Of a DNA stretch of 64,000 nucleotides, positions 54,705 to 64,000 are shown one piece after another. Every line of letters begins with the position of its first letter. Positions within the stretch are counted from its first letter, which is position 1. The notes under the pieces are model-generated. The model was not told the origin of the DNA. It worked only from the letters and a program-made list of their open reading frames with translations, and did not search any database. The translations under genes were made by a program, and so were the position numbers. Origin of the DNA: Belnapia moabensis DSM 16746 (GTDB taxonomy: Bacteria; Pseudomonadota; Alphaproteobacteria; Acetobacterales; Acetobacteraceae); contig NZ_JQKB01000021.1 in the NCBI RefSeq assembly GCF_000745835.1, forward strand, positions 28,446-92,445, read 5' to 3'.

Positions 54705-55346
54705 TCAGGATGATCGCGGGCTGAGGAATTCCATCACCAGCATTGGCATGGATGGGCCGATCCACTGTTCGGCCCGCACCACCGCGCCGCCCGTTGCCTC
54801 CACCCAGAACAGGTTGGTGAAGCCGAAGCGCCCGCGGCTGCGGCAGCGCTCGCGCACCAGCAGGATCTCGGCATCCTCCGTTGCTTCCGCCCGCAGCCGG
54901 CAATCGAGGGCGAGGCCGAAGCGCATCCCCTCGGGCTCGCCGTCGGGGTCCTTGAGGTCGACCAGGCGCCGGGCCGAGGCTGTGCGGTCGAGCAGTTCCG
55001 CCGGGCTGGCCAGCGGGTCCGGCCCGTCGAAATGCGTCGCTGCCACGTAATGGCGGAAGCCGGCGGTCGCCGTGACGCGGCCCCCCTCGGTTGCGACCAC
55101 CTGCCCGGCGGCGGTGCGCCAGATGCGCCGCTCGCCGATCTCCTGCAGCAGGACGGCGGCGGTCGGCCGCCCGCGGATCCAGAGGCGGAGCGCCGGCCCG
55201 TCCGGCTCCGGCAAATCCTCGAGCGGGGTGGCGACGCGCTCCACCGCCTCGGTCCAGGCCGTGTCGGCATAGCGGGCGAACAGCGTGTCGCCACAAGCGG
55301 CGAGCAGCAGGGGCAGCAGCAAGGGCCAAGCGCGCATGCCCGGCAT
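54705..55346 (-). CDS. YjbF-like capsule lipoprotein
   Basis: A 213-residue lipoprotein. The signal WPLLLPLLLAACGD carries the lipobox Cys. The mature part shows VAATEGGRVTATAGF-like YjbF features (VVATEGGRVTATAGFRHYVA), LWIRGRPTAAVLLQEIGERR, and the C-terminal VRAEQWIGPSMPMLVMEFL. YjbF/GfcB proteins belong to group 4-like capsule or yjbEFGH exopolysaccharide systems. No ribosome site precedes either ATG (55346 or 55337). It is the third component type, after the SLBB and YjbH-like genes. Confidence 0.85.
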   Translation of the reverse strand: MPGMRAWPLLLPLLLAACGDTLFARYADTAWTEAVERVATPLEDLPEPDGPALRLWIRGRPTAAVLLQEIGERRIWRTAAGQVVATEGGRVTATAGFRHYVAATHFDGPDPLASPAELLDRTASARRLVDLKDPDGEPEGMRFGLALDCRLRAEATEDAEILLVRERCRSRGRFGFTNLFWVEATGGAVVRAEQWIGPSMPMLVMEFLSPRSS

Positions 55347-55391
55347 TTTAAGATCGTTATTGCAATAAATGAAGCGGAAAGGCGGCGGCGC

Positions 55392-56246
55392 CTACTCCGC
55401 CGCCCCGCGATGCGCCCGCCGGTAGGGATGCGCCGGATAGGTGCCAAGCAGCTTCAGCTCCCGCGAGAAGAAGGCCAGCTCCTCCAGCGCCCGCCGCACC
55501 GGCGCCTCCTCCGGATGGCCATCGACATCGGCCAGGAACTGCGTCGCGGTGAACTCGCCATCGAGCATGTAGCTTTCCAGCTTCGTCATGTTCACCCCAT
55601 TGGTGGCGAAGCCGCCGAGCGCCTTGTAGAGCGCCGCCGGGATGTTGCGGACGCGGAAGACGAAAGTGGTGACGCAATCCGGCGTCCCCGCCGGCGGCAG
55701 CCGGGGGGAGGGGGCGCAGACATAGAAACGCGTGGTATTGTGCGCGGCGTCCTCGACATTGCGCCGGAGGATGTTCAGCCCGTAAGTCTCGGCCGCCAGC
55801 GCGCTGGCGATCGCCGCATCCTCGACACCGCCGCGCTCGGCGATGATCTGCGCCGCTCCGGCCGTATCCGCCTCGATCACCGGCGTCAGCGACAGCTCCT
55901 TCAGGATGCTCCGCACCTGGCCGAGCGCCACCGGGTGGCTGTGCGCCCGCTTCAGCGTGGCGAGCGTCGCGCCATGCGGTGCCAGCAGGCAATGCTCCAC
56001 CCGCTCGAAATGCTCGCCGATGACGGAGAGCCCGCTTTCCGGCAGCAACCGGTGAATGTCCGGCACCCGGCCGGCCAGCGAATTCTCGCAGGGCAGCATG
56101 GCGAGTCCCGCCTGTCCGGCGCGCACCGCATCCATCGCCGCCTCGAAGCTCGGGCAGGGCAGGGTAGTCTGGCCCGGATAGGCGGCGCGGCAGGCGAGGT
56201 CCGAATAGGCGCCGGGCAGGCCCTGGAAGGCGATCACGTCGGTCAT
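55392..56246 (-). CDS. pheA: Prephenate dehydratase PheA (monofunctional)
   Basis: A 284-residue enzyme converting prephenate to phenylpyruvate in phenylalanine synthesis. It has the catalytic domain FQGLPGAYSDLACRAAYPGQ, PCENSLAGRVPDIHRLL and the NTTRFYV motif, then an ACT regulatory domain (TTFVFRVRNIPAALYKALGG, KLESYMLDGEFTATQFLADV). There is no chorismate mutase part. The ATG at 56246 gives the family N-terminus MTDVIAFQG. It is divergent from the hisN-like gene. Confidence 0.95.
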   Translation of the reverse strand: MTDVIAFQGLPGAYSDLACRAAYPGQTTLPCPSFEAAMDAVRAGQAGLAMLPCENSLAGRVPDIHRLLPESGLSVIGEHFERVEHCLLAPHGATLATLKRAHSHPVALGQVRSILKELSLTPVIEADTAGAAQIIAERGGVEDAAIASALAAETYGLNILRRNVEDAAHNTTRFYVCAPSPRLPPAGTPDCVTTFVFRVRNIPAALYKALGGFATNGVNMTKLESYMLDGEFTATQFLADVDGHPEEAPVRRALEELAFFSRELKLLGTYPAHPYRRAHRGAAE

Positions 56247-56320
56247 GAGGTGCCGTTGCAAGAGGGGTCCGCGGCTTCTAATCGAGGGGGTGAGAGGGCG
56301 CAAACCGGGGAGTGACGGGC

Positions 56321-57094
56321 ATGGAGGCATTCATCGCGGCAGCCGAGGCGGCGGCCGAGGCCGCGGGCGCCGTCATCCGCCCGCTCTTTCGCTCCCCCCT
56401 GCTGGTCGAGGCGAAGGGCGATGCCAGCCCCGTCACCGAGGCCGATCGCGGGGCCGAGCGGGCGATGCGCGAGGTGCTCTCCGCCCGCTTCCCCGACCAC
56501 GGCATCTGGGGCGAGGAATACGGCCCCGACCGGATCGAGGCCGAATATCTCTGGGTGCTGGACCCGATCGACGGCACCCGCGCCTTCGTCACCGGCCGGC
56601 CCCTCTTCGGCACGTTGATCGGCCTACTGCATCGTGGCGTGCCGGTGCTCGGCCTGATCGACCAGCCCGGCATCAGCGAGCGCTGGATCGGCGCCAAGGG
56701 CCAGCCGACCCGCTTCCGCTCCCCCCTCGGCGGCGCGGCCGGCTGCCGCCCCTGTCCGCGCCTCGCCGAGGCCGAGCTATCCTGCACCAGCCCTGACATG
56801 TTCGCACCGAGCGACGGCCCGGGCTTCGAGCGCCTCCGCGCCGCCGCCCGCCGCGTCACCTGGGGCGGGGATTGCTACAGCTACGGCCTGCTCGCCCTCG
56901 GCCTGGTCGATGTCATCGCCGAGAGCACCATGAAGCCCTGGGACTGGGCCGCCCTGGTTCCGGTGGTGGAGGGCGCTGGCGGCCGTGTCACCGGTTGGCG
57001 CGGCGAGGCGCTGACACTGGGGAGTGACGGCCGCGTGCTGGCGGTCGGCGACCCGGCCCTGCTGCCGGAGGCCCTCGCCCTGCTCGGCGGCTGA
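56321..57094 (+). CDS. hisN: Histidinol-phosphatase HisN-like (inositol monophosphatase family)
   Basis: A 257-residue Mg-dependent phosphatase. It shows DASPVTEADRGAERAMREVL, the metal motif WGEEYG, WVLDPIDGTRAFVTGRPLFG (DPIDGT) and KPWDWAALVPVVEGAGG. The FVTGRP form is typical of HisN rather than inositol or PAP phosphatases. The ATG at 56321 has GGGGAG 8-9 nt upstream; the GTG at 56312 is an alternative. It is divergent from pheA. Confidence 0.85.
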   Translation: MEAFIAAAEAAAEAAGAVIRPLFRSPLLVEAKGDASPVTEADRGAERAMREVLSARFPDHGIWGEEYGPDRIEAEYLWVLDPIDGTRAFVTGRPLFGTLIGLLHRGVPVLGLIDQPGISERWIGAKGQPTRFRSPLGGAAGCRPCPRLAEAELSCTSPDMFAPSDGPGFERLRAAARRVTWGGDCYSYGLLALGLVDVIAESTMKPWDWAALVPVVEGAGGRVTGWRGEALTLGSDGRVLAVGDPALLPEALALLGG

Positions 57095-57132
57095 CTGTTG
57101 CCGAGGGCGGGGGGAACCCCCATCCTCCCGCC

Positions 57133-58974
57133 ATGGATCGCCGTACCCTCCTGGCCTCCGGCCTTGCCCTCCCGCTCCTCCGCCCTGCCGGCGCCGCGGC
57201 ACAGCAGGGGCCGACCCGCAGCCACGCCCTCTCCCTGCTCGGCGATCCGGCCCTGCCGGCCGACTTCACCCATTGGCCCTGGGTCAACCCGGACGCCCCG
57301 AAGGGCGGCGAGATCGCGCTGACCGCCCTCGGCAGCTTCGACAGCTTCAACCAGTACATCCTACGCGGCACGGCGGCGGTCGGCCTCGGCAATCTCTACG
57401 ACACGCTGCTGAAGGAAAGCGCGGACGAGGCCAGCACGGAATACTGCCACCTCGCCGCCGCCATCGAGCAGCCCGCCGACCGCATGGGCGTCAGCTTCGA
57501 GCTGCACTCCGCGGCGCGCTTCCATGACGGCAAGCCCGTCACCGCCGAGGACGTGGTCTGGACTTTCAACACCCTCCGCCAGAGCGGCCGGCCCTTCTAC
57601 CGCGCCTACTGGGCCGATGTGGCGGAGGTGGTGGCGGAAGGTCCCCGCCGCGTCACCTTCCGCTTCAAGACGAACGAGAATCGCGAGCTGGCGCTGATCC
57701 TCGGCCAGATGCCGGTGCTGCCGAAGCATTGGTGGGAGAGCCGCGACTTCGCCCGGCCGTTGCTCGAGGCGCCGCTCGGCTCCGGCCCCTACCGGCTGGA
57801 GCGCTTCGAGAACGGCCGCAGCCTGGTCTACCGCCGCGTCGCCGACTACTGGGCCAAGGACCTGCCGACGGCCCGCGGCACCGCCAATTACGACGTCATG
57901 CGCTACGAGTATTTCCGCGACAGCACCGTGGCGCTGGAGGCCTTCAAGGCCGGGCAGATCGACTTCCGCACCGAGAACATCGCCAAGGAATGGGCGACGG
58001 CCTACGACTTCCCCGCCATGCAGCGCGGCCTCGTCAAGCGCGACGAGATCCGCCACGAGCTGCCGACCGGCATGCAGGCCTTCGCCATGAACCTGCGCCG
58101 CCCGCTCTTCCAGGATGCCCGCGTACGCCGCGCACTCATCGAGGTCTTCGACTTCGAATGGATGAACGCCAACCTCTTCTACGGCAGCTACACGCGGACG
58201 ACCTCCTACTTCTCCAACTCCGAACTCGCCTCCTCGGGCGTCCCTGAGGGGCGGGAGCTGGAAATTTTGCAAGCTTACAAGGGCCGCGTCCCCGACCGCC
58301 TCTTCACCGAGCCCTACAGGCTCCCCGTCACCGACGGCTCCGGCAACAACCGCGACGGCCTGCGCCGTGCACTGGACCTGCTGCGCCAGGCCGGCTGGAC
58401 GGTGCGCGACCGCAAGCTGGTCAATGCCGAAGGCCAGTCCTTCGCCTTCGAGATCCTGCTGAACGGCCCGAGCTTCGAGCGCGTCGCCCTGCCCTATGTG
58501 CAAACCCTCCAGCGCCTCGGGATGGAGCCACGCATCCGCACCATCGACCCGGCGCAGTACCAGGTGCGGATCGACGCCTTCGACTACGACATGACGGTGG
58601 ACGGCCAGGGCCAGTCCCTCTCCCCCGGCAACGAGCAGCGCGACTTCTGGACCAGCGCCAAGGCTCAGGAAAACGGCAGCCAGAACGTCGCCGGCATCGC
58701 CAACCCAGTGGTGGACGAGCTGGTGGAGATGGTCATCGCCGCGCCGAACCGCGCCGAGCTGGTGGCTCGCACCAGGGCGCTGGACCGCGTGCTGCTTTGG
58801 AACGACTACATGATTCCGCAATGGCACAGCCGCACCTTCCGCGTGGCCTATTGGGACAAGTTCGGCCGCCCGCCGCGCAACCCGAAATACGCGCTGGCCA
58901 TCGACACATGGTGGGTCGAGCGCAACCGCGAGGGCGCCGTCGAGCAGGGCAAGCGCGAGGCGAAGCCGCAATAG
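57133..58974 (+). CDS. yejA: Extracellular solute-binding protein family 5 (YejA-like)
   Basis: A 613-residue periplasmic peptide-binding protein. The signal ([20 protein letters not shown]) is followed by [36 protein letters not shown] [20 protein letters not shown], and the closing [20 protein letters not shown]. These are typical of YejA, which imports peptides such as microcin-type compounds in some bacteria. The permease yejB follows 1 nt after the stop. Confidence 0.92.
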   Translation: MDRRTLLASGLALPLLRPAGAAAQQGPTRSHALSLLGDPALPADFTHWPWVNPDAPKGGEIALTALGSFDSFNQYILRGTAAVGLGNLYDTLLKESADEASTEYCHLAAAIEQPADRMGVSFELHSAARFHDGKPVTAEDVVWTFNTLRQSGRPFYRAYWADVAEVVAEGPRRVTFRFKTNENRELALILGQMPVLPKHWWESRDFARPLLEAPLGSGPYRLERFENGRSLVYRRVADYWAKDLPTARGTANYDVMRYEYFRDSTVALEAFKAGQIDFRTENIAKEWATAYDFPAMQRGLVKRDEIRHELPTGMQAFAMNLRRPLFQDARVRRALIEVFDFEWMNANLFYGSYTRTTSYFSNSELASSGVPEGRELEILQAYKGRVPDRLFTEPYRLPVTDGSGNNRDGLRRALDLLRQAGWTVRDRKLVNAEGQSFAFEILLNGPSFERVALPYVQTLQRLGMEPRIRTIDPAQYQVRIDAFDYDMTVDGQGQSLSPGNEQRDFWTSAKAQENGSQNVAGIANPVVDELVEMVIAAPNRAELVARTRALDRVLLWNDYMIPQWHSRTFRVAYWDKFGRPPRNPKYALAIDTWWVERNREGAVEQGKREAKPQ

Positions 58975-58975
58975 C

Positions 58976-60079
58976 ATGAGCGCCTACCTCCTCCGCCGTC
59001 TGCTGCTGGTGGTGCCGACGCTGCTCGGCATCATCCTGATCAATTTCGCCGTGGTGCAATTCGCCCCCGGTGGCCCGGTGGACCAGATGCTGGCGGAGCT
59101 GAAGGGGCAGGGCGGCAGCAGCCTCGGCCGCCTCTCCGGCGAGGGCCAGGGCGAGACCACCCGCCCGCCGGCCAACCAGGGCGGTGGCAACGAGGCCAGC
59201 CGCTACCGCGGCGCCCGCGGCCTCGACCCGGCGGTGGTGCAGGAGATCGAGCGCGCCTTCGGCTTCGACAAGCCCTGGCCGACGCGGCTTGGCGAGATGC
59301 TGGCCGGTTATGCCCGCTTCGACCTCGGCCGCAGCCTGTTCCAAGACCGGCCGGTCTCGCAGCTCATCCTCGAGAAGCTGCCCGTCTCCATCTCGCTCGG
59401 CCTGTGGTCGACGCTGATCATCTACCTCGTCTCGATCCCCTTGGGCATCCGCAAGGCGGTGCGCGACGGCACCCGCTTCGACCTCGCCAGCAGCGCCGTG
59501 GTGCTGATCGGCTATGCGATCCCGAGCTTCCTCTTCGCCATCCTGCTGGTGGTGCTCTTCGCGGGAGGCAGCTTCGTGCAGTGGTTCCCGCTGCGCGGCC
59601 TGCTCTCCTCCGGGCTGCAGGACGCACCCTTCCTGACGCGCGCGGCGGACTACGCCTGGCACATGGTGCTGCCGACCATCGCGCTCGTCATCGGCGGCTT
59701 CGCCGGGCTCACCATGCTGACCAAGAACTCCTTCATGGAGGAGATCGGCAAGCAATATGTGGTGACGGCGCGGGCCAAAGGGGCGGGGGAACGGCGCGTG
59801 CTCTACGGCCATGTCTTCCGCAACGCGATGCTGCTGATCATCGCCGGCTTCCCCGCGGCCTTCATCGGCATCCTCTTCACCGGGGCGCTGCTGGTCGAGA
59901 TCATCTTCTCGCTCGACGGGCTCGGCCTGCTCGGCTTCGAGGCGGCGATCCGGCGCGACTACCCGATCATGTTCGGCACGCTCTACATCTTCACCCTGCT
60001 CGGCCTAGTGATGCAGATCATCGGCGACTTCACCTACACCCTAGTCGACCCGCGCATCGACTTCGCTTCGCGCCGCTAA
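58976..60079 (+). CDS. yejB: ABC transporter permease YejB
   Basis: A 367-residue inner-membrane permease of the DppB/OppB family. The N-terminus is [21 protein letters not shown] YejB-specific insert ([20 protein letters not shown]) follows, then the EAA-type loop [20 protein letters not shown] and the C-terminal [17 protein letters not shown]. It looks complete. The expected next genes, yejE and yejF, are not present: its TAA overlaps the stop of the convergent RTX gene in CTAA. Confidence 0.93.
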   Translation: MSAYLLRRLLLVVPTLLGIILINFAVVQFAPGGPVDQMLAELKGQGGSSLGRLSGEGQGETTRPPANQGGGNEASRYRGARGLDPAVVQEIERAFGFDKPWPTRLGEMLAGYARFDLGRSLFQDRPVSQLILEKLPVSISLGLWSTLIIYLVSIPLGIRKAVRDGTRFDLASSAVVLIGYAIPSFLFAILLVVLFAGGSFVQWFPLRGLLSSGLQDAPFLTRAADYAWHMVLPTIALVIGGFAGLTMLTKNSFMEEIGKQYVVTARAKGAGERRVLYGHVFRNAMLLIIAGFPAAFIGILFTGALLVEIIFSLDGLGLLGFEAAIRRDYPIMFGTLYIFTLLGLVMQIIGDFTYTLVDPRIDFASRR

Positions 60080-63000
60080 CCCCCGAACAGGAAATCCCCC
60101 GCCGACAGCGCGGATTTGGCGATGCCTGCAAGCGTCAGGCTGTCGCCCTGGCCAAGGTCGATTACCACCCCACCCGGCCGGTCCGTCGCCGCCGCCAGCA
60201 TCGCGGCGAAATCGGCGAGGCTGCCGAACCGGATGTGATCGACCCCTGAGACAAAATCGCCGATCCGGTCCGCCCCGCCGCCTGGCCCGACCAGGAAGAG
60301 ATCTGCTCCCGCCCCGCCGAACAGCACGTCATTCCCCTCGCCGCCGTCGAGCGTGTCATTGCCCATGCCGCCCATTAGCCAATTGGCGGCCGCATTGCCG
60401 GTGACGCCATTGCCGAGCGCATTGCCATGGCCGCTGCGCGTGGTGCCGAGCAGCACGAGGTTCTCGATATTGACCGGCAGCGTGTAGCTGCCGCCCGGGA
60501 TATCAGCGAGCACGGTGTCCATGCCGCCGTCCGCTGCCTCCACCACCTGGTCCGCGACGCCATCCACCCGGTAACTGTCATTGCCAGCGCCGCCCGACAT
60601 CCAATCCATCTCGCCGAGGCCGGAGGCGCCGTTCAGCAGATCATTCCCGTCGCCGCCGAGCAACCGGTCCATCCCGCCGCCGCCGACCAGCGTATCGTCC
60701 CCCGCGCCCCCGGTGAGAATGTTCGGCGCGTCATTCCCGGTCAGCAGGTTGGCCTGCTCATTGCCCGTGCCGCGCACCACCCCGGCCGCCAGCACCAGCG
60801 CCTCGACATTCGCCGGCAGCACGTAATCGATGGCGGCGATGACCGTGTCCCGCCCTTCACCTGATGCCTCCACCACCCGGTCGCCGAGGTTGTCGGCATG
60901 GTAGAGATCATGGCCGAGTCCCCCCGCCAGCCAATCGGCCCCCGCCCCGCCATCCAGCGTGTCATCCCCTGCGCCGCCCGCGAGGCTGTCCGTCCCTACG
61001 CCGCCCGTCAGCCGGTCCGCTCCCGCCCCGGCGGTGACCTCCAGCCGCTCGATCCCGTGCAGCAGGGTGACGCGGCCGCCATCCGTCAGGCTGCCCGCCC
61101 CCAGCACGAGGCCGAGGAGGCTCGCGCCACGGTCGATCCGGGCCAGGTCATTGCCGTCGCCGCCCTCCAGCACGGAATCCCAGTCCGCCGAAACCAGCGT
61201 GTCATCGCTGAGCCCGCCATCCAGGCTGTTGCTGCCGCCCATGCCGTAGAGGTGATCCGCCCCGGCTCCGCCGAGCAGCGCATCGTCGCCATCGCCGCCC
61301 TCCAACCGGTCGTCTCCATCGCCGCCATCGAGGCGATCCGCGCCGCTGCCGCCCAGCAGCGTGTCGGCGCCCTCGCCCCCGATCAGCAGATCATCCCCGT
61401 CGCCGCCCCCGAGCCGGTCCGCGCCCGTGCCGCCGATCAGCGTATCTCCTCCTGCCTCACCATAGAGCGTATCGTCGCCGCCCTGGCCGGCGGCCAGGTC
61501 ATCGCCATCGCCGCCATGGATCCGGTCATTGCCGCCGGTGCCGGAGAATATGTCGTCGCCGGCCCCACCGCCGATGACCGCCGCCTGCTGCTCCGCGGCC
61601 AGCAGCAGCACGTCATTGCCGGTGGAGCCGTGGATCTCCTCCATGCCGGCCATCGCCCTCGGCGAGCCGCGCAGGTCGAGCAACATGCCGATGCTGCCGG
61701 CGCCCCAGCGATCGTGGCCAGCACCGCCATCGATGCTGTCGGCAACCGTGGCGACATCCACGAGCGTGACGAGGCGCGGCGCCGCTTCGCCGGTGTCCAG
61801 CAGCAGCGTGCCGGTGAAGCGGCCATCGGCCTCGCTGATGACGATATCGTCGCCATCGCCGCCGACCAGCGTATCGGCACCCGGCCCGCCGAGCAGGGCA
61901 TCGTCCCCCGCTTCGCCCAGCAACAGGTCGTTGTCGCCGCTGCCGAAGAGCGTATCCGACCCGTCGCCGCCTCGCAGCGTATCCTGCCCGTCACCGCCAT
62001 CCATGGCGTCCGAGCCGGCATTGCTGATCATTAGGTTGTTGAGCGCATTGCCCCAGGCGCTGAGGCTGCCTGCGGTGTTGGCCAGCACCAGCGCCTCGAC
62101 ATTCGTCGGCAGCGCATAGGGCTGGTCGGCGATGACCGTGTCGATGCCCTCGTCCGGCGCCTCCACCACCTGGTTTCCGGCACCGACGCGGTAGGTGTCG
62201 TTCCCCAGGCCGCCGATCAGCGTATCCGCCCCCACCCCGCCGGCTATGGTGTCGTCGAAAGCCGAGCCACGGATCAGGCCGATGGAGACCAGCCTGTCCG
62301 TCCCGCCCCAGCCATCCCGCACCGTGCCGGCACCGAGGTCGGCATCGATGCCGCCCGGGTCGCCCGCGTAATCGGCGCCGACCCAGGTTCCGGCGGCCGG
62401 AGCCCGCAGCGTGTCGTTCCCGGCGAGGCCGCGCAGCCAGGTATAGGCGCCGATCGCCAGCCCGGTCAGGTCGTCGCCGAGCGCCGAGCCCCAGAGGAAT
62501 TCGATGCTCCGCAGCACATCCGTGCCGCCCCACTGGTCATGGCCGATGCCGGCGGTGAGGTTCGCCACGACGCCCTTCGTCGCCAGCCCACCGATATCGT
62601 AGCTGACGGTATCGAACCCGCCGGCGCCATCGATGGTGTCGTTGCCCGCGCCGCCGCCGAAGCGCTCATCCGCCGCCGAACCATAGAGGCTGTCATCCCC
62701 CGCGCCCGCGGTGACGACCTCGACCGAGGTCAGCCGGTCCGTCCCCCCCGGCTTCAGCACATAGGGACCCTGGACGAAGCCGCCCACCGTGGTCGTGGTG
62801 AGCATGACGGTGATGGAGCCGTCGCCCACATAGCGCCACTCGTCCTGCCCGGCGCGCCCGTCGAAGCTCTTGTTGCCGTCGCGCCCGGAGAGGAAGACAT
62901 CGTCCCAGGCCGAGCCCAGCACCGTGTCGCCATGGGCCGAGAGCGCCGCCACCCGGCGGATGCCGACCAGCGTGTCGATACTGCCCCAGCCATCCTGCGC

Positions 63001-63708
63001 CGTGCCGCCCTGGAGGTCGATGAGAGCCGCCGCCGGGCTCGTCCCATAGGAGACCTGCACGGAGGTGGTGCCATTGCCGATGATCCGGTCCGCCCCCGCC
63101 CGTCCCTCAAGGTTGAGGGCGAAGAACCCCGCCGTGGCGCCGCCCGCATCCAGCGTATCGGCACCCGCCGTGCCGGCGATCACCTGGATGTCGCTGAACC
63201 GGTCCACCCCGCCGCCCGGCTTCGCCACCATACCCCCGGCATAGTCGGCGAGGGTGACGACGACCGGCCCGGCGAGGCTGGCATAGCTCAGCGCATTCCC
63301 CGCTCCCGCCCCGCCGGCGATGCGGTCATTGCCGAGGCTGCCGAGGAAGGTCTCGGCCAGGCTGCCGCCCTGCAGGCTGTCATCCGCCGACGTCCCGCCG
63401 ACGACGTGCCCGCCCGCGAGGGCAAGGAAGGTCCCGTCGACGAAATCCTCCACGCCGAGCGTGCCGACGCCGTCCAGCCGCACCGCGAGGTCGGTCGCAT
63501 CCAACCGCCCGTTGCGGTCGAGGTCGAGCACCAGCCAGCCGCCGCCATCCTGCCCCTGCAGCCAATAGGCCTGATAGGCGTCCAGCCGCTGCGCTGGCAG
63601 CGCCATCCCGGCAACCGGCGCCGCGACCGGGGCGCCGAAGCTGCCGCTGAAGACCAGCGGCCGGGCGATGCCATCCGCCCCGGTATAATACCAAGTCTCC
63701 GAGAGCAT
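60076..63708 (-). CDS. RTX/hemolysin-type calcium-binding secreted protein
   Basis: A 1210-residue protein largely made of glycine/aspartate nonapeptide repeats (such as [20 protein letters not shown]), which form calcium-binding beta-rolls. The N-terminal 90 residues hold an EF-hand-like motif, [14 protein letters not shown]. Several longer units with [20 protein letters not shown] and [10 protein letters not shown] alternate with the RTX blocks. The C-terminus ([29 protein letters not shown]) matches a type I secretion signal. No T1SS genes are in view. The start at 63708 ([13 protein letters not shown]) lies near an IS630-like gene, so its promoter or N-terminus may be altered. The function (adhesin, surface layer or enzyme) is open. 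Confidence 0.9.
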   Translation of the reverse strand: MLSETWYYTGADGIARPLVFSGSFGAPVAAPVAGMALPAQRLDAYQAYWLQGQDGGGWLVLDLDRNGRLDATDLAVRLDGVGTLGVEDFVDGTFLALAGGHVVGGTSADDSLQGGSLAETFLGSLGNDRIAGGAGAGNALSYASLAGPVVVTLADYAGGMVAKPGGGVDRFSDIQVIAGTAGADTLDAGGATAGFFALNLEGRAGADRIIGNGTTSVQVSYGTSPAAALIDLQGGTAQDGWGSIDTLVGIRRVAALSAHGDTVLGSAWDDVFLSGRDGNKSFDGRAGQDEWRYVGDGSITVMLTTTTVGGFVQGPYVLKPGGTDRLTSVEVVTAGAGDDSLYGSAADERFGGGAGNDTIDGAGGFDTVSYDIGGLATKGVVANLTAGIGHDQWGGTDVLRSIEFLWGSALGDDLTGLAIGAYTWLRGLAGNDTLRAPAAGTWVGADYAGDPGGIDADLGAGTVRDGWGGTDRLVSIGLIRGSAFDDTIAGGVGADTLIGGLGNDTYRVGAGNQVVEAPDEGIDTVIADQPYALPTNVEALVLANTAGSLSAWGNALNNLMISNAGSDAMDGGDGQDTLRGGDGSDTLFGSGDNDLLLGEAGDDALLGGPGADTLVGGDGDDIVISEADGRFTGTLLLDTGEAAPRLVTLVDVATVADSIDGGAGHDRWGAGSIGMLLDLRGSPRAMAGMEEIHGSTGNDVLLLAAEQQAAVIGGGAGDDIFSGTGGNDRIHGGDGDDLAAGQGGDDTLYGEAGGDTLIGGTGADRLGGGDGDDLLIGGEGADTLLGGSGADRLDGGDGDDRLEGGDGDDALLGGAGADHLYGMGGSNSLDGGLSDDTLVSADWDSVLEGGDGNDLARIDRGASLLGLVLGAGSLTDGGRVTLLHGIERLEVTAGAGADRLTGGVGTDSLAGGAGDDTLDGGAGADWLAGGLGHDLYHADNLGDRVVEASGEGRDTVIAAIDYVLPANVEALVLAAGVVRGTGNEQANLLTGNDAPNILTGGAGDDTLVGGGGMDRLLGGDGNDLLNGASGLGEMDWMSGGAGNDSYRVDGVADQVVEAADGGMDTVLADIPGGSYTLPVNIENLVLLGTTRSGHGNALGNGVTGNAAANWLMGGMGNDTLDGGEGNDVLFGGAGADLFLVGPGGGADRIGDFVSGVDHIRFGSLADFAAMLAAATDRPGGVVIDLGQGDSLTLAGIAKSALSAGDFLFGG

Positions 63709-63773
63709 GACTCTCTGGGGATTCCCAGACTGACGGCGCTCTGATTCAACGTGGCGAGCAGAGGAGCTTCGCC

Positions 63774-64000
63774 ATGCCCATCCCACTCCGAGCTGACTTT
63801 GACGCAGCTGGGCTTCGTGCTGCGGCTCGCCGAACCAAGGATGCGGCCCAGGCCCGTCGCCTGTTGGCCTTGGCTGCCGTTTACGACGGAGTGTCGCGCA
63901 CGGAGGCCGCCCGGATCGGCGGGGTGACGGTGCAGATCGTCCGGGACTGGGTGGTGCGGTTCAATGCCGAGGGTCCGGCTGGGCTGATTGACCGCAAGGC
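63774..64000 (+). CDS. IS630-family transposase (5' end only)
   Basis: The first 75 codons of a transposase, cut by the window edge. It shows a helix-turn-helix N-terminus: AQARRLLALAAVYDGVSRTE, AARIGGVTVQIVRDWVVRFN and AEGPAGLIDRKA. This is typical of IS630-type transposases. GAGGAG lies about 8 nt upstream of the ATG. It diverges from the RTX gene, with 65 bp between the starts, so the end of the insertion sequence must lie close to the RTX start. Confidence 0.85.
   Translation, partial: MPIPLRADFDAAGLRAAARRTKDAAQARRLLALAAVYDGVSRTEAARIGGVTVQIVRDWVVRFNAEGPAGLIDRK

Noticed and set aside
60076..63708. Minus-strand RTX repeats as a recent tandem DNA duplication
   Set aside because: The repeats are alike at protein level but diverged at DNA level, as in ordinary RTX genes.

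Overview
The window looks like chromosomal DNA of a high-GC alphaproteobacterium, most likely of the family Acetobacteraceae (Roseomonas-like). This rests on the strong GC bias, the permuted (two-piece) tmRNA gene, the alphaproteobacterial SspB, the serB/miaA/ilvBHC order, a shikimate kinase/dehydroquinate synthase fusion, an orphan Bug-type (TctC) binding protein, an ArsR-methyltransferase fusion ahead of metH, and the yejA/yejB transporter genes. The genus is an inference.

From 1 to 34 kb the window is mostly core genome. In order it holds class I fumarase (cut by the window edge), the ClpXP adaptor sspB next to ssrA, and thyX. Small membrane ORFs follow, two of them tiny and overlapping. 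Next come mrp divergent from hflK-hflC, a DegP protease, serB divergent from miaA, ilvB-ilvH-ilvC, a cupin protein, cysK, a Bug-type binding protein with an enoyl-CoA hydratase, and a decayed polysaccharide deacetylase gene. A TRAP-type binding protein is coupled to a hybrid histidine kinase. The arsR-methyltransferase gene and metH follow, then a PAS sensor kinase, aroK-aroB, xerD and accA. Several perfect hairpins sit at gene ends and act as likely terminators.

From 34 to 55 kb an AI-2E family permease, an M20 amidohydrolase and a methyltransferase lead into an exopolysaccharide locus. The locus holds a short phosphoglycosyl transferase, an O-antigen-ligase-like polymerase, a Wzz-like protein, a heparinase II/III-like protein, a multi-SLBB polysaccharide export protein, a YjbH-like outer-membrane protein, a WecA/MraY-like transferase and a YjbF-like lipoprotein. 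A manganese catalase gene lies inside it.

The export gene is split by a 4,900-bp IS1595-family element (44610-49509). The element is flanked by an exact 8-bp target duplication, and removing it restores the reading frame. It has imperfect terminal inverted repeats, a zinc-ribbon/ISXO2-like transposase, a DUF6471 protein divergent from the transposase over a set of repeated operator-like sites, two unknown envelope-type genes, an unknown coiled-coil/DNA-binding-like protein, and a gene resembling BstA, the prophage abortive-infection protein. This mobile cargo unit is the most interesting part of the window.

From 55 to 64 kb are pheA, a hisN-like phosphatase, yejA-yejB without yejE/yejF, a large RTX-type calcium-binding secreted protein, and the start of an IS630-like transposase at the right edge.
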